Source: Longimicrobiales bacterium (GTDB lineage Bacteria > Gemmatimonadota > Gemmatimonadetes > Longimicrobiales > Gaopeijiaceae). Taken from it: 64,000 bases of DNA. The notes below the pieces were generated by a model, which did no database searches, was not told the DNA's origin, and saw only the letters and a list, made by a program, of their open reading frames with translations. A program made the translations under genes and the position numbers. Positions 43,989 through 54,480 of the stretch are shown here, in pieces (position 1 is the stretch's first letter; each line of letters starts with the position of its first letter). The DNA is taken from NCBI GenBank assembly GCA_958295645.1, contig OY282361.1, forward strand, positions 2,694,501-2,758,500, read 5' to 3'.

Positions 43989-44524
43989 TCTTGAACGTTG
44001 TCAAACTTGAACATCTCGCGACAAACATGCAACAACTCTGTAGTATTCCCTTCTAATAGTAGTTCTACCAACATTTTTCCGTTCATTGCTTGGCTTGATC
44101 TTCGCACGATCCCTGCGATTCGATCTCGTTTAAGATAGTGCACCAGCAAGTCCGTGGCAGTTTCGATGTCAGCTACAGCGGCTTGGTCAAGGTTTAACTT
44201 GCCGATGCAAATTGCTTCCCTGTGACTAAGTGCCCAAAGTTCAATGATTCTCTCATTGACGGAAGGAAAATCTGTTTCACGCTGAACTTCGGGATTGGGA
44301 TGCGTTCCTCGAACGAGAAAGGTCGGCACAGCAGATTGCCAGTTGAGATCTATCAGTGCGCCGACCGCACCAGTAGGGTTACTGATGTCAAATGAACGAA
44401 AGCGAGGAATAGATTGATTCCTAGCGACGAATACTACCTCGTCACAACCCGACCGGTTAGTGGACAAGTATGTCAGCTCAGACGATCGCATTATAATATT
44501 TCTCGCGGTTTGTGACGGATTCAT
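43985..44524 (-). CDS. unknown protein between RES and TIGR04255-like genes
   Basis: The protein has 179 residues and is soluble; I do not recognise the family. It does not match the Xre/MbcA/ParS-type antitoxin that normally partners RES toxins: no helix-turn-helix and no C-terminal toxin-binding pattern is evident. Segments such as VNERIIELWALSHREAICIGKLNLDQAA and MLVELLLEGNTTELLHVCREMF are helical. The start overlaps the upstream stop (ATGA) and the stop overlaps the RES start (TTGA), so all three proteins are made together. By position it could be the neutralising partner of the RES protein. Confidence 0.6.
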   Translation of the reverse strand: MNPSQTARNIIMRSSELTYLSTNRSGCDEVVFVARNQSIPRFRSFDISNPTGAVGALIDLNWQSAVPTFLVRGTHPNPEVQRETDFPSVNERIIELWALSHREAICIGKLNLDQAAVADIETATDLLVHYLKRDRIAGIVRRSSQAMNGKMLVELLLEGNTTELLHVCREMFKFDNVQD

Positions 44525-45396
44525 GGTTTTCCCCCATAGTACCGCAAGAAGTCATCAGTTATCATGTATCGAAAAAGCGAATACAGGCATTCCGCGAAAC
44601 CGGCCGCCGTACTTATCAACACTGACGTTTCAAAATTATGTGACTGTGTCGTCGACATATCCATATCTAACACCCAGCTTTCTTCGTCTACGGGTTCAAT
44701 CATATCAGGATCGTGGCTTGCATTGGGTGGCATCATGCCCCAGCGTCCCAAGATGATGTTGCCATCGAAAGCACGAAACTGAACTTGTGTCATCATGTTA
44801 AGAATCGATTTCTCGATCTCGTTTGATTCAGTGTCAGCACGACCAAATATTCCCAACACCCTTGGTTTGACGAGCCGGTCGGAAAGACGAACTGCGTCGC
44901 CGGTCAATCGATCAATGTAACGAAGCCCTAGCCGGGTAGCCGCGGCCGGAGAAAAAACACTGTGGACAGCATCTACGACAACACGAAACCGATCCAGGAA
45001 GTCGCTACGGCTCGTGTAGTGGCGTGTCTCCAAGGCCACAAAGTCTTGTCCAAGAGAAATTCGCCAATCCGGATCTTGCCCTGAGTCGGCAAGGCGCCAA
45101 ATATGAGTTCGCTGAATATTCGGCTCCGAGTCTCCAGTCATACTGATCCGGCAGACGTATTCCTCCGACAAGTGCGGATAGCGATCCCGCAACATCTCCT
45201 GAAAATCGGCGGCGGTGTTGCTCCGGGCAATTGTCAAGATTGGGGGGAACCGGACTTGGGCCACGACCGCAACCAACGGCGTCCGGGGCAACGGCACTTC
45301 AGCAACCGGCGTTAGGCGTAGGGGTTGAGGCTTCGTCACTTCCAGTGATTGGCTGTTGGGATTCGGGACCAGGAGACGATCCAGCGAACCTAACAT
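44521..45396 (-). CDS. TIGR04255 family protein
   Basis: The protein has about 291 residues; ATG 45396 is used, but other starts (ATG 45426) are possible and no good ribosome site was seen. It carries the family's opening LPRTPLVAVVAQVRFPPI, the middle RLGLRYIDRLTGDA, and the long C-terminal blocks SWVLDMDMSTT and FRYMITDDFLRYYG. TIGR04255 proteins are sporadically distributed and uncharacterised. It is first in the RES cassette and divergent from hisG. The frame continues upstream to 46557 but that part is a shadow of hisG. Confidence 0.75.
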   Translation of the reverse strand: MLGSLDRLLVPNPNSQSLEVTKPQPLRLTPVAEVPLPRTPLVAVVAQVRFPPILTIARSNTAADFQEMLRDRYPHLSEEYVCRISMTGDSEPNIQRTHIWRLADSGQDPDWRISLGQDFVALETRHYTSRSDFLDRFRVVVDAVHSVFSPAAATRLGLRYIDRLTGDAVRLSDRLVKPRVLGIFGRADTESNEIEKSILNMMTQVQFRAFDGNIILGRWGMMPPNASHDPDMIEPVDEESWVLDMDMSTTQSHNFETSVLISTAAGFAECLYSLFRYMITDDFLRYYGGKP

Positions 45397-45576
45397 CACG
45401 CGCGAATGCTTCGCAAGCCGCCGCATGTCGTCAAATGGAGCATCCGTTGTCTTCGTGGTGCATGACCGTCGCGAATCGGAGCACCCTGCGCCGACGACCC
45501 GCGGCCAATCCAGCCAAGCGACTGACCGCGCATCGTCGTACCCACGGCAGCTGTCGGGAGTCCTCGTCGCCGTCAC

Positions 45577-45666
45577 TTGACCACCGGCCCCAGCCTCGCG
45601 ATCGTTCGCATAGAACAGCGCCGGTGGCGCGCCGCCCTCGAACGCTTCAGGGGCGGCGCTTTTTTT
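45577..45666 (+). terminator. intrinsic terminator / attenuator candidate in the his leader
   Basis: A perfect 9-bp stem GCGCCGCCC / GGGCGGCGC (45629-45637, 45651-45659) with a 13-nt loop is followed by seven T (45660-45666), 64 bp before the hisG start. A competing hairpin GCGCC-GGT-GGCGC (45618-45630) overlaps the first two bases of the terminator stem. A weak promoter-like pair lies at 45577 (TTGACC) and 45600 (GATCGT), 17 bp apart. No plus-strand gene ends here, so the terminator most likely controls the his operon. No His-rich leader peptide was found. Confidence 0.6.
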
Positions 45667-45729
45667 CGCCCCGCCGACACCCGCGACCCGCCGGTCGCAC
45701 GGACGAAGCCCCGGACGGAGGTTGCAAGC

Positions 45730-46683
45730 GTGAGCAGTTCGCGAGGCGCCACGCCCGAGGGGCCGGAGACGCCGGTCGGCCAGCCGGGAGGCGGGGAGCG
45801 CCCGTCGTGGCGCGGCGATGGGGCGGGTGCGATTCGCCTCGCCTTGCCCAAGGGGCGGATGCAGGCCGGCGTGCTGGAGTTGCTCGCCGACGCAGGGATC
45901 GGCGTTAGGCTGGCCGAACGGAGCTACCGGCCGTTCCTCTCCTGGCCCGGGTTCGACGCCAAGCTGCTCAAGCCGCAGAACGTCGTGGAGATGTTGCAGG
46001 CGGGCTCTCGCGACGTGGGGTTCGCGGGCGCCGACTGGGTCGCCGAACTGGAGGCCGACCTCGTGGAGCTTCTGGACACCGGGCTCGACCCGGTGAGCGT
46101 GGTCGCCGCAGCCCCTCGCGCACTGGCCGCCGGAGGAGCGTTGCCGTCCGGCCAGCCGCTGGTTGCGGCGTCGGAGTACGTGCGCTTGGCACGCGAGTGG
46201 ATCGCCCGCACCTCCATCGACGCGACGCTCGTGCGCTCCTACGGCGCGACGGAGGCGTTCCCGCCCGAAGACGCGGACGTGATCGTGGACAACACGGCCA
46301 CCGGCGCCACGCTCCGCCGCAACGGTTTGGTGGTGGTGGACAGGCTGATGCGCTCCTCCACGCGTCTCTACGCGAATCGCGCCGCCCTCGCGGACAGCGC
46401 CAAGAGCGGGCCGATTCGGGACTTGGCCATGTTGCTCCGGTCCGTTCTGGAGGCGCGCAGCCGGGTCATGCTCGATCTCAACGTCTCGGAGGAGGCCTTC
46501 GAGCGGGTGATCGGAGCCCTGCCTTGCATGCGCAAGCCGACGGTGGCGAGACTGCACGGCGAGTCCGCCTACTCGGTGAGGGCCGCCGTGCCCCGCAAGG
46601 GCCTCCCCGAACTGCTGGTCCGCCTCCGCACGCTCGGAGCGACCGACCTCGTGGTCGCGCAGCCCCGGCAGATCGTCCAGTGA
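45730..46683 (+). CDS. hisG: ATP phosphoribosyltransferase, long form
   Basis: It condenses ATP and PRPP, the first and regulated step of histidine synthesis. The protein has 317 residues from GTG 45730, with GGAGG eight bases upstream. Catalytic-domain blocks are [31 protein letters not shown] and [18 protein letters not shown] with the PRPP-binding site. The ~75-residue C-terminal ACT-like domain ([30 protein letters not shown]) shows this is the long form, feedback-inhibited by histidine without HisZ. First gene of a seven-gene operon. Confidence 0.95.
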   Translation: MSSSRGATPEGPETPVGQPGGGERPSWRGDGAGAIRLALPKGRMQAGVLELLADAGIGVRLAERSYRPFLSWPGFDAKLLKPQNVVEMLQAGSRDVGFAGADWVAELEADLVELLDTGLDPVSVVAAAPRALAAGGALPSGQPLVAASEYVRLAREWIARTSIDATLVRSYGATEAFPPEDADVIVDNTATGATLRRNGLVVVDRLMRSSTRLYANRAALADSAKSGPIRDLAMLLRSVLEARSRVMLDLNVSEEAFERVIGALPCMRKPTVARLHGESAYSVRAAVPRKGLPELLVRLRTLGATDLVVAQPRQIVQ

Positions 46684-48431
46684 TTCTCGACCTCAGCCTC
46701 AACGAGGGCGCGCCGCCCCCGCGCCAGTGCCTGGACGACCTGGCTGCGCACGACCCGCGGCTGCTCGCCAAGTACCCCGACCCCGCCCCGCTCGAAGCGG
46801 CCTACGCGGCCGACCTGGGTGCCGACCCGGCCTGCGTGCTGGCGACGACGGGCGGAGACGACGCGATCGACCGCGTCATGCGGGCCTCTCTCTCGCCGGG
46901 CCGAGAACTCGTCTTCCCGTCGCCGACCTTCGAGGTGATCCCGCACTGCGGGCGCATGGCGGGTGCGACGCTGGCGCCGGTCGAATACGAATGGGGCGCC
47001 TTGCCTCGCCAGGCCGTCGTGGAGGCCGTCTCCGAGAGGACCGCCGTCGTGGCCGTGGTGTCTCCCAACAATCCCACGGGCTGCGCAATGGCGGAACGGG
47101 ACTTGGTCGCGCTGGCCGAGGACCTTCCCGAACACGTCCTCTTGATGGTCGACCTGGCCTACGCGGAGTTCGCGGACCACGACCCGGCCCCGGCGTTGCT
47201 GGGCAGGCCGCGCGTCGTGATGATCCGCACGCTGTCCAAGGCCTGGGGGCTGGCCGGACTGCGCGTCGGCTTCGCCGTGGGAACGCCCGAGCGGATCGCG
47301 ACGCTGCGCGCCTTCGGAGGTCCCTTCCCGGTCGGCGGACCGGCGGCAGCTGTCGCCACGGACCAGCTGAAGCGGGGCAGGGGCCGGATGCGGGCCTTCG
47401 CGGCCTCGGTACGGCCGCGCCGGGCCAAGCTGGCCGCCCTCCTCCGGGACGCCGGCGGAGAGCCCGTGCCGTCGCAAGCCAACTTCGTCCTCGCCCGCTT
47501 CCCCGATACGCGCTGGATCGACCGCGGCTTGGCTGCCCAAGGCGTGCGCATTCGTCTGTTCGACAGCTTGCCGGGCTACGCGCGCGTCGCCGTGCCGCCG
47601 GGCGACGCGGAGTTTCGGCGCTTCGAGCGGGCGATGGAATGTCTGCGCGGGCCGGAGGCGCTGCTGTTCGACATGGACGGCGTGCTGGCCAACGTGCGGC
47701 AATCCTACCGTGCGGCCATCGTGGCCGCCTGCGAATCGTTCGGGATCGCCGTCGGTCCCCCCGAAATCGACGCCGCCAAGGCGAAGGGCAATGCGAACGA
47801 CGACTGGGCGCTGACCCGCTCCCTTCTGCAGGAGGCCGGCGTGGACGTGCCGCTCGACGAAGTGCGGAAACGTTTCGAGGCAGCCTACCAAGGTTCGAAA
47901 GACGCGCCGGGATTGCGCCGCTTCGAGACGCTGATCCCGCCGCGCGACTGGCTGGACGCGCTCGCCGGACGCTTTCGGCTCGGGATCGTGACGGGCCGCC
48001 CCCGTCGCGACGCCTTCCGCTTCTTGGAAGAACGCGGGCTGCGCGAACTCTTCGGCGCGGTGGTCTGCCGAGAAGACGCGCCCCTCAAGCCGGATCCCGC
48101 CCCCGTGGCCCTCGCCATGCGCCAGTTGGAAGTCGGCACGGCCTGGATGTTCGGCGACACCCGCGACGATATTCTTGCAGCAGGCGAAGCGGGCGTGGTG
48201 CCTGTCGGGGTTGTTCCGCCCGGCGCGTCCGGCGCGGCACGAGAGGTTCTGTGGGAGGCGGGAGCCGCTCGAGTCGTGGACGCGAGCGACGCGAGTTCCT
48301 GGGGACGGCTGAACCTCGCCGATCCCGCGTGGGCCGTGGAGCGAAGCGGGCCGACTGCACAGCCTCGAAGCCGACCGTCGCCGGGCGCCTCCGGGCCGCC
48401 CAGGCAAGCCACGGTTCTGGAAGGAGCATGA
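46680..48431 (+). CDS. hisC: fused histidinol-phosphate aminotransferase and HAD phosphatase
   Basis: The protein has 583 residues from GTG 46680 (GTGA overlap with hisG). Residues ~1-325 are a class I/II PLP aminotransferase of the HisC type: [32 protein letters not shown] and the PLP lysine in [17 protein letters not shown]. Residues ~330-550 are a HAD phosphatase of subfamily [16 protein letters not shown] (DxD), [24 protein letters not shown] and [15 protein letters not shown]. As no other histidinol-phosphatase is in the operon, the HAD half probably supplies that step. The pair would then perform consecutive reactions on imidazoleacetol phosphate and histidinol phosphate. A disordered ~35-residue tail follows. 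Confidence 0.9.
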   Translation: MILDLSLNEGAPPPRQCLDDLAAHDPRLLAKYPDPAPLEAAYAADLGADPACVLATTGGDDAIDRVMRASLSPGRELVFPSPTFEVIPHCGRMAGATLAPVEYEWGALPRQAVVEAVSERTAVVAVVSPNNPTGCAMAERDLVALAEDLPEHVLLMVDLAYAEFADHDPAPALLGRPRVVMIRTLSKAWGLAGLRVGFAVGTPERIATLRAFGGPFPVGGPAAAVATDQLKRGRGRMRAFAASVRPRRAKLAALLRDAGGEPVPSQANFVLARFPDTRWIDRGLAAQGVRIRLFDSLPGYARVAVPPGDAEFRRFERAMECLRGPEALLFDMDGVLANVRQSYRAAIVAACESFGIAVGPPEIDAAKAKGNANDDWALTRSLLQEAGVDVPLDEVRKRFEAAYQGSKDAPGLRRFETLIPPRDWLDALAGRFRLGIVTGRPRRDAFRFLEERGLRELFGAVVCREDAPLKPDPAPVALAMRQLEVGTAWMFGDTRDDILAAGEAGVVPVGVVPPGASGAAREVLWEAGAARVVDASDASSWGRLNLADPAWAVERSGPTAQPRSRPSPGASGPPRQATVLEGA

Positions 48432-48433
48432 CG

Positions 48434-49024
48434 ATGAGCAACAAAGGCAGAAGGGGCCGCGTGGTCCGCCAGACCAACGAGACGGGCGTCAGCGCCAACG
48501 TCCTGCTCGACGGGACCGGGGAAATCGAGATACGCACGGGCGTCGGCTTCCTCGATCACATGCTCTCGGCGCTGGCGTTCCACGCGGGCTGGGACCTGGC
48601 CCTGGCCTGCAAGGGCGACCTGGTCGTGGACGACCATCACACGGTGGAAGACGTGGCTCTGGGATTGGGCGAGGCCGTCCGCCAAGCCCTTGGCGATCTC
48701 TCCGGCGTGGCTCGCTTCGGCGCCGCGCACGCGCCGCTGGACGACGCTCTGGCCCGCGCGGTGGCCGACGTGTCCGGACGCCCCTTCTTCGCGGGCGAGC
48801 TGGGCCTCGTCCGCGACCGCCTGGGCGACCTGTCGTGCGAAAACATCCCCCACTTCTTCCGTTCCTTCGCGCAGACGGCGAGACTGACCCTCCACGTGGA
48901 CGTGCTCCGGGGCGCCAACGACCACCACCGGGCCGAGGCCGCGTTCAAGGCGCTCGCGCTCGCGCTCAAGTCCGCCTTCCAGCCGACGGGGCAGGGGCTG
49001 CGTTCCACCAAGGGGACGCTGTGA
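48434..49024 (+). CDS. hisB: imidazoleglycerol-phosphate dehydratase
   Basis: It dehydrates imidazole glycerol phosphate to imidazole acetol phosphate. The protein has 196 residues, dehydratase domain only. ATG 48434 is chosen because AAGGAG lies 7 bases upstream; ATG 48428, which overlaps the previous stop as ATGA, is too close to that site. Metal-binding motifs are [51 protein letters not shown] and [18 protein letters not shown]. The double DHH/NDHH signatures bind the two Mn ions. Confidence 0.95.
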   Translation: MSNKGRRGRVVRQTNETGVSANVLLDGTGEIEIRTGVGFLDHMLSALAFHAGWDLALACKGDLVVDDHHTVEDVALGLGEAVRQALGDLSGVARFGAAHAPLDDALARAVADVSGRPFFAGELGLVRDRLGDLSCENIPHFFRSFAQTARLTLHVDVLRGANDHHRAEAAFKALALALKSAFQPTGQGLRSTKGTL

Positions 49025-49629
49025 AACCGGGGCGGCCGAGCGTGACGGTCGTGCGAACCGGGGCGGCCAACTTGGCCTCCGTCGTGGCCGCGTTCGAGCG
49101 GATGGATTGCAAGGTGTCGCTCGCCGAAAAAGCGCGCGAGGCCGCCCGTTCCGACCGGGTCGTGCTCCCCGGCGTGGGCGCCTTCGCCGCGGCCCGAGGC
49201 GCCCTGGCGCGCAACGGTCTAGCCGAGGCGCTGAGCGAACGCATCGAACGGGGCCGGCCCACACTGGGCATCTGTCTGGGAATGCAGCTCATGGCGGAAC
49301 GGAGCGCCGAGGCGCCGGAGGAGACCGGCTTGGGCGCTCTGCCGGGCCAAGCGGCCAAGTTCGCCGTCAACGGCAAGCGGGTCCCCCAAATGGGCTGGAA
49401 CCTGGTGGAGCCGGAGGACGACTGCCGCCTCGTGCCGAGAGGATACGCCTACTTCGCCAACTCCTACTACTTGGCCGAACGCCCGAAAGCTTGGCAGACC
49501 GCCTGGTCCCGCTACGGCGTCCAGTTCCTCGCCGCGGCCGAGCGCGGCCCGGTGGTGGGATGCCAGTTTCACCCGGAACTCTCCGGCGCTTACGGGCGCA
49601 CACTGCTGTCGCGATGGCTGAACGCCTGA
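49021..49629 (+). CDS. hisH: imidazole glycerol phosphate synthase, glutamine amidotransferase subunit
   Basis: It hydrolyses glutamine and channels ammonia to HisF. The protein has 202 residues from GTG 49021 (GTGA overlap with hisB). The class I triad is present: Cys in [15 protein letters not shown], His and Glu in [12 protein letters not shown]. The opening [16 protein letters not shown] and [16 protein letters not shown] are family-typical, as is the oxyanion-strand region [13 protein letters not shown]. The end overlaps hisF by 16 bp. Confidence 0.95.
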   Translation: MKPGRPSVTVVRTGAANLASVVAAFERMDCKVSLAEKAREAARSDRVVLPGVGAFAAARGALARNGLAEALSERIERGRPTLGICLGMQLMAERSAEAPEETGLGALPGQAAKFAVNGKRVPQMGWNLVEPEDDCRLVPRGYAYFANSYYLAERPKAWQTAWSRYGVQFLAAAERGPVVGCQFHPELSGAYGRTLLSRWLNA

Positions 49630-50465
49630 TTCTCGCCGAGCCGTTGCTTGCGGACGGCCCGCAAGGCATCGTCCCCGCGTTGCCCGTCCGAGTCGTGCCG
49701 TGTCTCGACGTGCGCGACGGCAGGGTCGTCAAGGGCGTCTCCTTCGCCGGGCTCACCGACCAAGGCGACCCGGCGACGCTGGCGGCGGCCTACGAACGGC
49801 AGGGCGCCGACGAAGTCGTCTTGCTCGACGTGACTGCGACCTCCGAGGGCCGCGGCGCCCGCGCCTCCACGGTGCGCGCCGTGCGCAAGGAATTGTCGGT
49901 GCCTCTCGCCGTCGGAGGCGGCGTGTCCGAGGTGGCCGGCGCCGCAGCCCTGCTCGAAGCCGGGGCCGACAAGGTCTCGGCCAACACGGCGGCGGTGCGC
50001 AACCCGGAGCTCCTGTCGGCGCTCGCGAGCCGTTTCGGCGTGCAATGCGTCGTCGTGGCCATCGACGCCGCGCGCGCAGGCCCCGGCGCCCGTTGCAGGA
50101 GCGGTTACGAAGTCGTGGTTCGCTCGGGCGCCGAGCGCACCGGAAAGGACGCCGTCGCCTGGGCTTGCGAAGCCGTCGACTCCGGCGCCGGAGAGGTGCT
50201 CCTCACCAGCTTCGACCGCGACGGCACGCGAAGCGGCTACGAACTCCGGCTGATCGAGAAGGTGCGAGCCGCCGTGAACGTGCCCGTGGTCGCCTCCGGT
50301 GGCGCCGACGCCCCTGCCGACATGGCCGAGGCCGTCCGCTCGGGCGCCGACGCCGTGCTCGCCGCCTCCGTCTTCCACACGGGCAACTGGACCGTGGAGC
50401 GCGTAAAGCAGGCGCTGGCGGACGAAGGTGTCCCCGTGCGCCCTCCCTACGGAGCCGAGCCGTGA
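49614..50465 (+). CDS. hisF: imidazole glycerol phosphate synthase, cyclase subunit
   Basis: It joins ammonia to PRFAR, giving imidazole glycerol phosphate and AICAR. The protein has 283 residues from ATG 49614, about 25 longer at the N-terminus than usual; the conserved part starts RVVPCLDVRDGRVVKGVSF with the catalytic Asp. Other blocks are DEVVLLDVTATSEGR, PLAVGGGVSEV, VVVAIDAAR, GAGEVLLTSFDRDGTRSGY with the second catalytic Asp, and VVASGGADAPADM. A start nearer 49680 is possible. The stop overlaps the next start as GTGA. Confidence 0.94.
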   Translation: MAERLILAEPLLADGPQGIVPALPVRVVPCLDVRDGRVVKGVSFAGLTDQGDPATLAAAYERQGADEVVLLDVTATSEGRGARASTVRAVRKELSVPLAVGGGVSEVAGAAALLEAGADKVSANTAAVRNPELLSALASRFGVQCVVVAIDAARAGPGARCRSGYEVVVRSGAERTGKDAVAWACEAVDSGAGEVLLTSFDRDGTRSGYELRLIEKVRAAVNVPVVASGGADAPADMAEAVRSGADAVLAASVFHTGNWTVERVKQALADEGVPVRPPYGAEP

Positions 50466-51738
50466 TCGTCCCGTCGATCGACTTGGCCGGCGGACGCGCG
50501 GTTCAGCTGGTTCAGGGCCGCCAGCAAGTGCTCGACGCGGGCGATCCGCGGCCGATTGCCGAGCGGTTCGGGCGAGTCGGGGAAATCGCGGTGGTGGACT
50601 TGGACGCGGCGTTGGGGCGGGGCTCGAACGCGGACTTGGTCGCCGAGTTGTGCCGGATTGCGCCGTGTCGGGTCGGAGGCGGGATCAGAAGCCGCGAGGC
50701 CGCTGTGGATTGGTTGGAGCGGGGGGCGGCCAAGGTCGTGCTGGGGACGGCGGCGACGCCCGAGACGCTGGGAGGACTGCCCGCGGATCGCGTGGTGGCC
50801 GCGCTGGACGCCTGGGAAGGCGAGGTCGTCGTCGAAGGATGGACCGAGCGAACGGGCCGTACCGTCTACCAGCGCATGGAGGAACTGAAGGACTTGGTGG
50901 GCGGATTTCTGGTGACTTTCGTGGAGGGAGAGGGCTTGCAGGCGGGATTCCCTCGCGACGAGCCGCCCAAGCTGGTGAGCGCGGCCGGATGCGCGCGGCT
51001 GACGGTCGCAGGCGGCATCAGTACGGAAGAAGACGTGCGGTTGCTGGACCACCAGGGCGCCGACGCCCAGGTGGGCATGGCGCTCTACCGGGGCACGCTG
51101 GACTTGGCGGAGGCGTTCGCCGCGCCCCTGCGGTCGGATCGAGCAGACGGACTCTGGCCGACCGTGGTCGCCGACGAGCGGGGCCTGGCGCTTGGACTGG
51201 CTTGGTCGGACGCGGAGAGCCTGCGCGCCGCCATAGACGAAGGCCGCGGCGTCTACCATTCCCGTCGGCGCGGTCTCTGGCGCAAGGGCGCCTCCTCGGG
51301 CGCCGTGCAGTCGCTGCTCCGCGTCGACGCCGACTGCGACCGAGATGCGCTTCGCTTCATCGTGGCCCAGTCGGGGGCGGGCTTCTGCCACGGCGGCGAC
51401 TGGACCTGCTTCGGCCCGGACGGAGGCTCCGGCGCGCTCGAGAGGATCGTCGCGCGCCGCCGAACCCAGCCCGAGCCGGGCTCGCTCACCAACCGGCTCC
51501 TCGCGGACGAAGAGATGTTGCGCGGCAAGCTGCTGGAAGAAGCGGGCGAGCTGGCCGCCGCCCAAGGCCGCGAGCGCGTCACCGAGGAGGCAGCGGACCT
51601 CCTCTACTTCATGGCCGTGGCGCTGGGACGCGCGGGCGTGGGATTCGCCGACGTGGAGCGCGAACTGGACCGGCGGGCCGCGAAGGTTCGGCGGCGCCCG
51701 GCCAGCAGTCCCAAGGGCGACGGCCTGCGGAGGCGCGG

Positions 51739-51742
<4 letters not shown>
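50462..51742 (+). CDS. hisA: trifunctional HisA-HisI-HisE fusion
   Basis: The protein has 426 residues from GTG 50462. Residues ~1-220 are the HisA isomerase barrel: VPSIDLAGGRAVQLVQG with the catalytic Asp, RVGGGIRSREAAVDW, and TVAGGISTEEDVRLL. Residues ~230-320 are phosphoribosyl-AMP cyclohydrolase (HisI): LGLAWSDAESLRAAIDEG, GVYHSRRRGLWRKGASSGAV, the metal motif DADCDRDALRF and GFCHGGDWTCFG. Residues ~325-410 are phosphoribosyl-ATP pyrophosphohydrolase (HisE): GKLLEEAGELAAAQ and EEAADLLYFMAVAL. It thus joins steps 2, 3 and 4 of the pathway in one chain. HisI-HisE fusions are common; adding HisA at the N-terminus is not, to my knowledge. ATGA overlap with hisD. Confidence 0.92.
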
Positions 51743-53046
<1,304 letters not shown>

Positions 53047-53124
53047 AACCGAGTCCTCGTGAAGTCGCTGGCGCCGCCAACGAGTGGCCCGGCGAACGCC
53101 GCGCCAAGCCGCGTGTAAAAAACT

Positions 53125-53169
53125 GCCCTACAGAATTGGAAGGTTCAGAGCGTTCATCAAGTGTAGGGC
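53125..53169. repeat. inverted repeat GCCCTACA-N29-TGTAGGGC
   Basis: Perfect 8-bp arms at 53125-53132 and 53162-53169 lie between hisD and the downstream lipoprotein gene, preceded by a run of six A. It could be an operator or a long hairpin; no T-run follows. Confidence 0.4.
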
Positions 53170-53193
53170 GTCGCGCCCCCGCTCGCCCCGAGG

Positions 53194-54078
53194 ATGCCCC
53201 GAAGGAACACGAAGAAGGTGATGAAGCCTGGAGTGCTCTCGGCGTTGCTCCTGGCAGGCGCGTGTGGGCCAGACGCAGACTCCCGCGCTCCCGACCCGGA
53301 ACCCGGCTATTTCACCGAGAGCGCTTCCGCCTATCAGGTTGGAGCAGTCTTCGCCCAAGTTCTCGAGACGGACGAAGACATCGCGTTGTTCAAGGCCATA
53401 GACGCGGAACGAACGCAGCAAGGCTACTTGATCGCCGACGCTGGGTTCTTGGAAAGCGCGACCCTGCGAGCCAATCCCACGGACTTGGCTTGGCACCCCG
53501 AGGCCGGACTCCTCGTTGCCGACGACGGCTCGCCTCTCCACTACCTTTCACGTCTCCACGAAGGAAGGCAAACGGAGTTCGCCCCGATCCCGTCCGCCCT
53601 CCGGATTGACGACAGCGCTTTCGTCTTGCGGCTTCGCACTGATCTCGTCGCAGTTGCTCCCGACGGCACGATCCACGTGTTCGACGGCTCCCATCTGGCG
53701 CTGGTCAGCTACGCATCGGACGGCACGCTGCTCCATGCGAGCTTCCTGCCGGAGCCCGCACGATCGGAAACGGTTGCGGCAGCGAGCCGAAACAGGGAAG
53801 CGCTGGGCGGCGCGTCGGTGGTGTTGGCATCGGAGTTGGCGACAACTCTTCAGCCGCTGGCCGACAGACGCCTGTTCGTGAAGGTGAACATGGGAAGCGC
53901 CATCGGCTACGTCCTGGATGCCGCGAGCGCCGAAGCGACTCCCGTCGTCTTCGCGGAAGGCCACGAAGGTAGAGGTTGGGGAGCCACGGCCCTCTTCGAG
54001 AGCGATCGGATCCTGTTCTACGGCGCCTTCAGCGGTCCCCAGCTTGCCCTTGCCAGGATCGAGCTGGTCGAACGCTGA
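53194..54078 (+). CDS. small exported lipoprotein, propeller-like
   Basis: The protein has 294 residues (285 from the alternative ATG 53221). The leader RRNTKKVMKPGVLSALLLAG ends at a Cys within LLAGAC, predicting lipidation. The mature part lacks a recognised domain; segments such as DLAWHPEAGLLVADDG, VAVAPDGTIHVFDGSHLALV and RLFVKVNMGSAIGYVLD resemble isolated blades of the 6-bladed propellers at 28.9-31.4 kb, so it may be a diverged relative. It stands alone downstream of the his operon. Confidence 0.7.
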   Translation: MPRRNTKKVMKPGVLSALLLAGACGPDADSRAPDPEPGYFTESASAYQVGAVFAQVLETDEDIALFKAIDAERTQQGYLIADAGFLESATLRANPTDLAWHPEAGLLVADDGSPLHYLSRLHEGRQTEFAPIPSALRIDDSAFVLRLRTDLVAVAPDGTIHVFDGSHLALVSYASDGTLLHASFLPEPARSETVAAASRNREALGGASVVLASELATTLQPLADRRLFVKVNMGSAIGYVLDAASAEATPVVFAEGHEGRGWGATALFESDRILFYGAFSGPQLALARIELVER

Positions 54079-54148
54079 CCGCTCCCCGGGTGTTGCCGAC
54101 AGCACTCCCCGAGGCCCCCGTGGCCAGCCTCCGCAACGCGTCCAGCGG

Positions 54149-54211
54149 TCAGATCTTGGAACGCAACCAGTCCAGCACGAACCGCAGGATGCGTCGGAGG
54201 ATCAGGCTCAT
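54149..54211 (-). CDS. possible 20-residue hydrophobic/basic peptide
   Basis: The ATG at 54211 overlaps the stop of the preceding small frame as ATGA and encodes 20 residues: alternating Leu/Ile/Phe and Arg, one Trp. Only the overlap pattern, which is universal in this genome, supports it. No homology is recognised. Confidence 0.2.
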   Translation of the reverse strand: MSLILRRILRFVLDWLRSKI

Positions 54212-54480
54212 CGGCGGGCCTTTCTTCGCTTTGAGTCGGTCGTTCGCGATGCGCCGAACCGCTTGGCGCGTGATTGCACTGCGTCGTCTTCAAGCATCTC
54301 GGTTTTTGAGATAGGTTCTAGACTCGATGCGGCGACTGCCCAGCCGTCGATTACGACCGACCGCCGCTCGCGTGCACCGGTCAGCAGAGGCTCGACGACG
54401 CGCCGCACTCGCTCTTCCTGCAACTTGTCCGTCAGGATGCGGTAGTCGCGCACGGACCGCCGCACGATCAGCGACGCCAA
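54208..54480 (-). CDS. possible small protein downstream of the LRR-protease gene
   Basis: A 90-codon frame from TTG 54480 (or GTG 54465) overlaps the last 13 bases of the LRR-protease gene. Unlike the arginine/proline-rich shadow frames it reads as ordinary protein: RRSVRDYRILTDKLQEERV, RRSVVIDGWAVAASSLEP, KTEMLEDDAVQS, with a basic tail. The segment fills the otherwise empty space to 54208. It could also be a remnant. No family is recognised. Confidence 0.3.
   Translation of the reverse strand: MASLIVRRSVRDYRILTDKLQEERVRRVVEPLLTGARERRSVVIDGWAVAASSLEPISKTEMLEDDAVQSRAKRFGASRTTDSKRRKARR

Noticed and set aside
45356-45580. Short plus-strand ORF before hisG as a histidine leader peptide
   Set aside because: It contains no run of His codons and is antisense to the TIGR04255 gene start.
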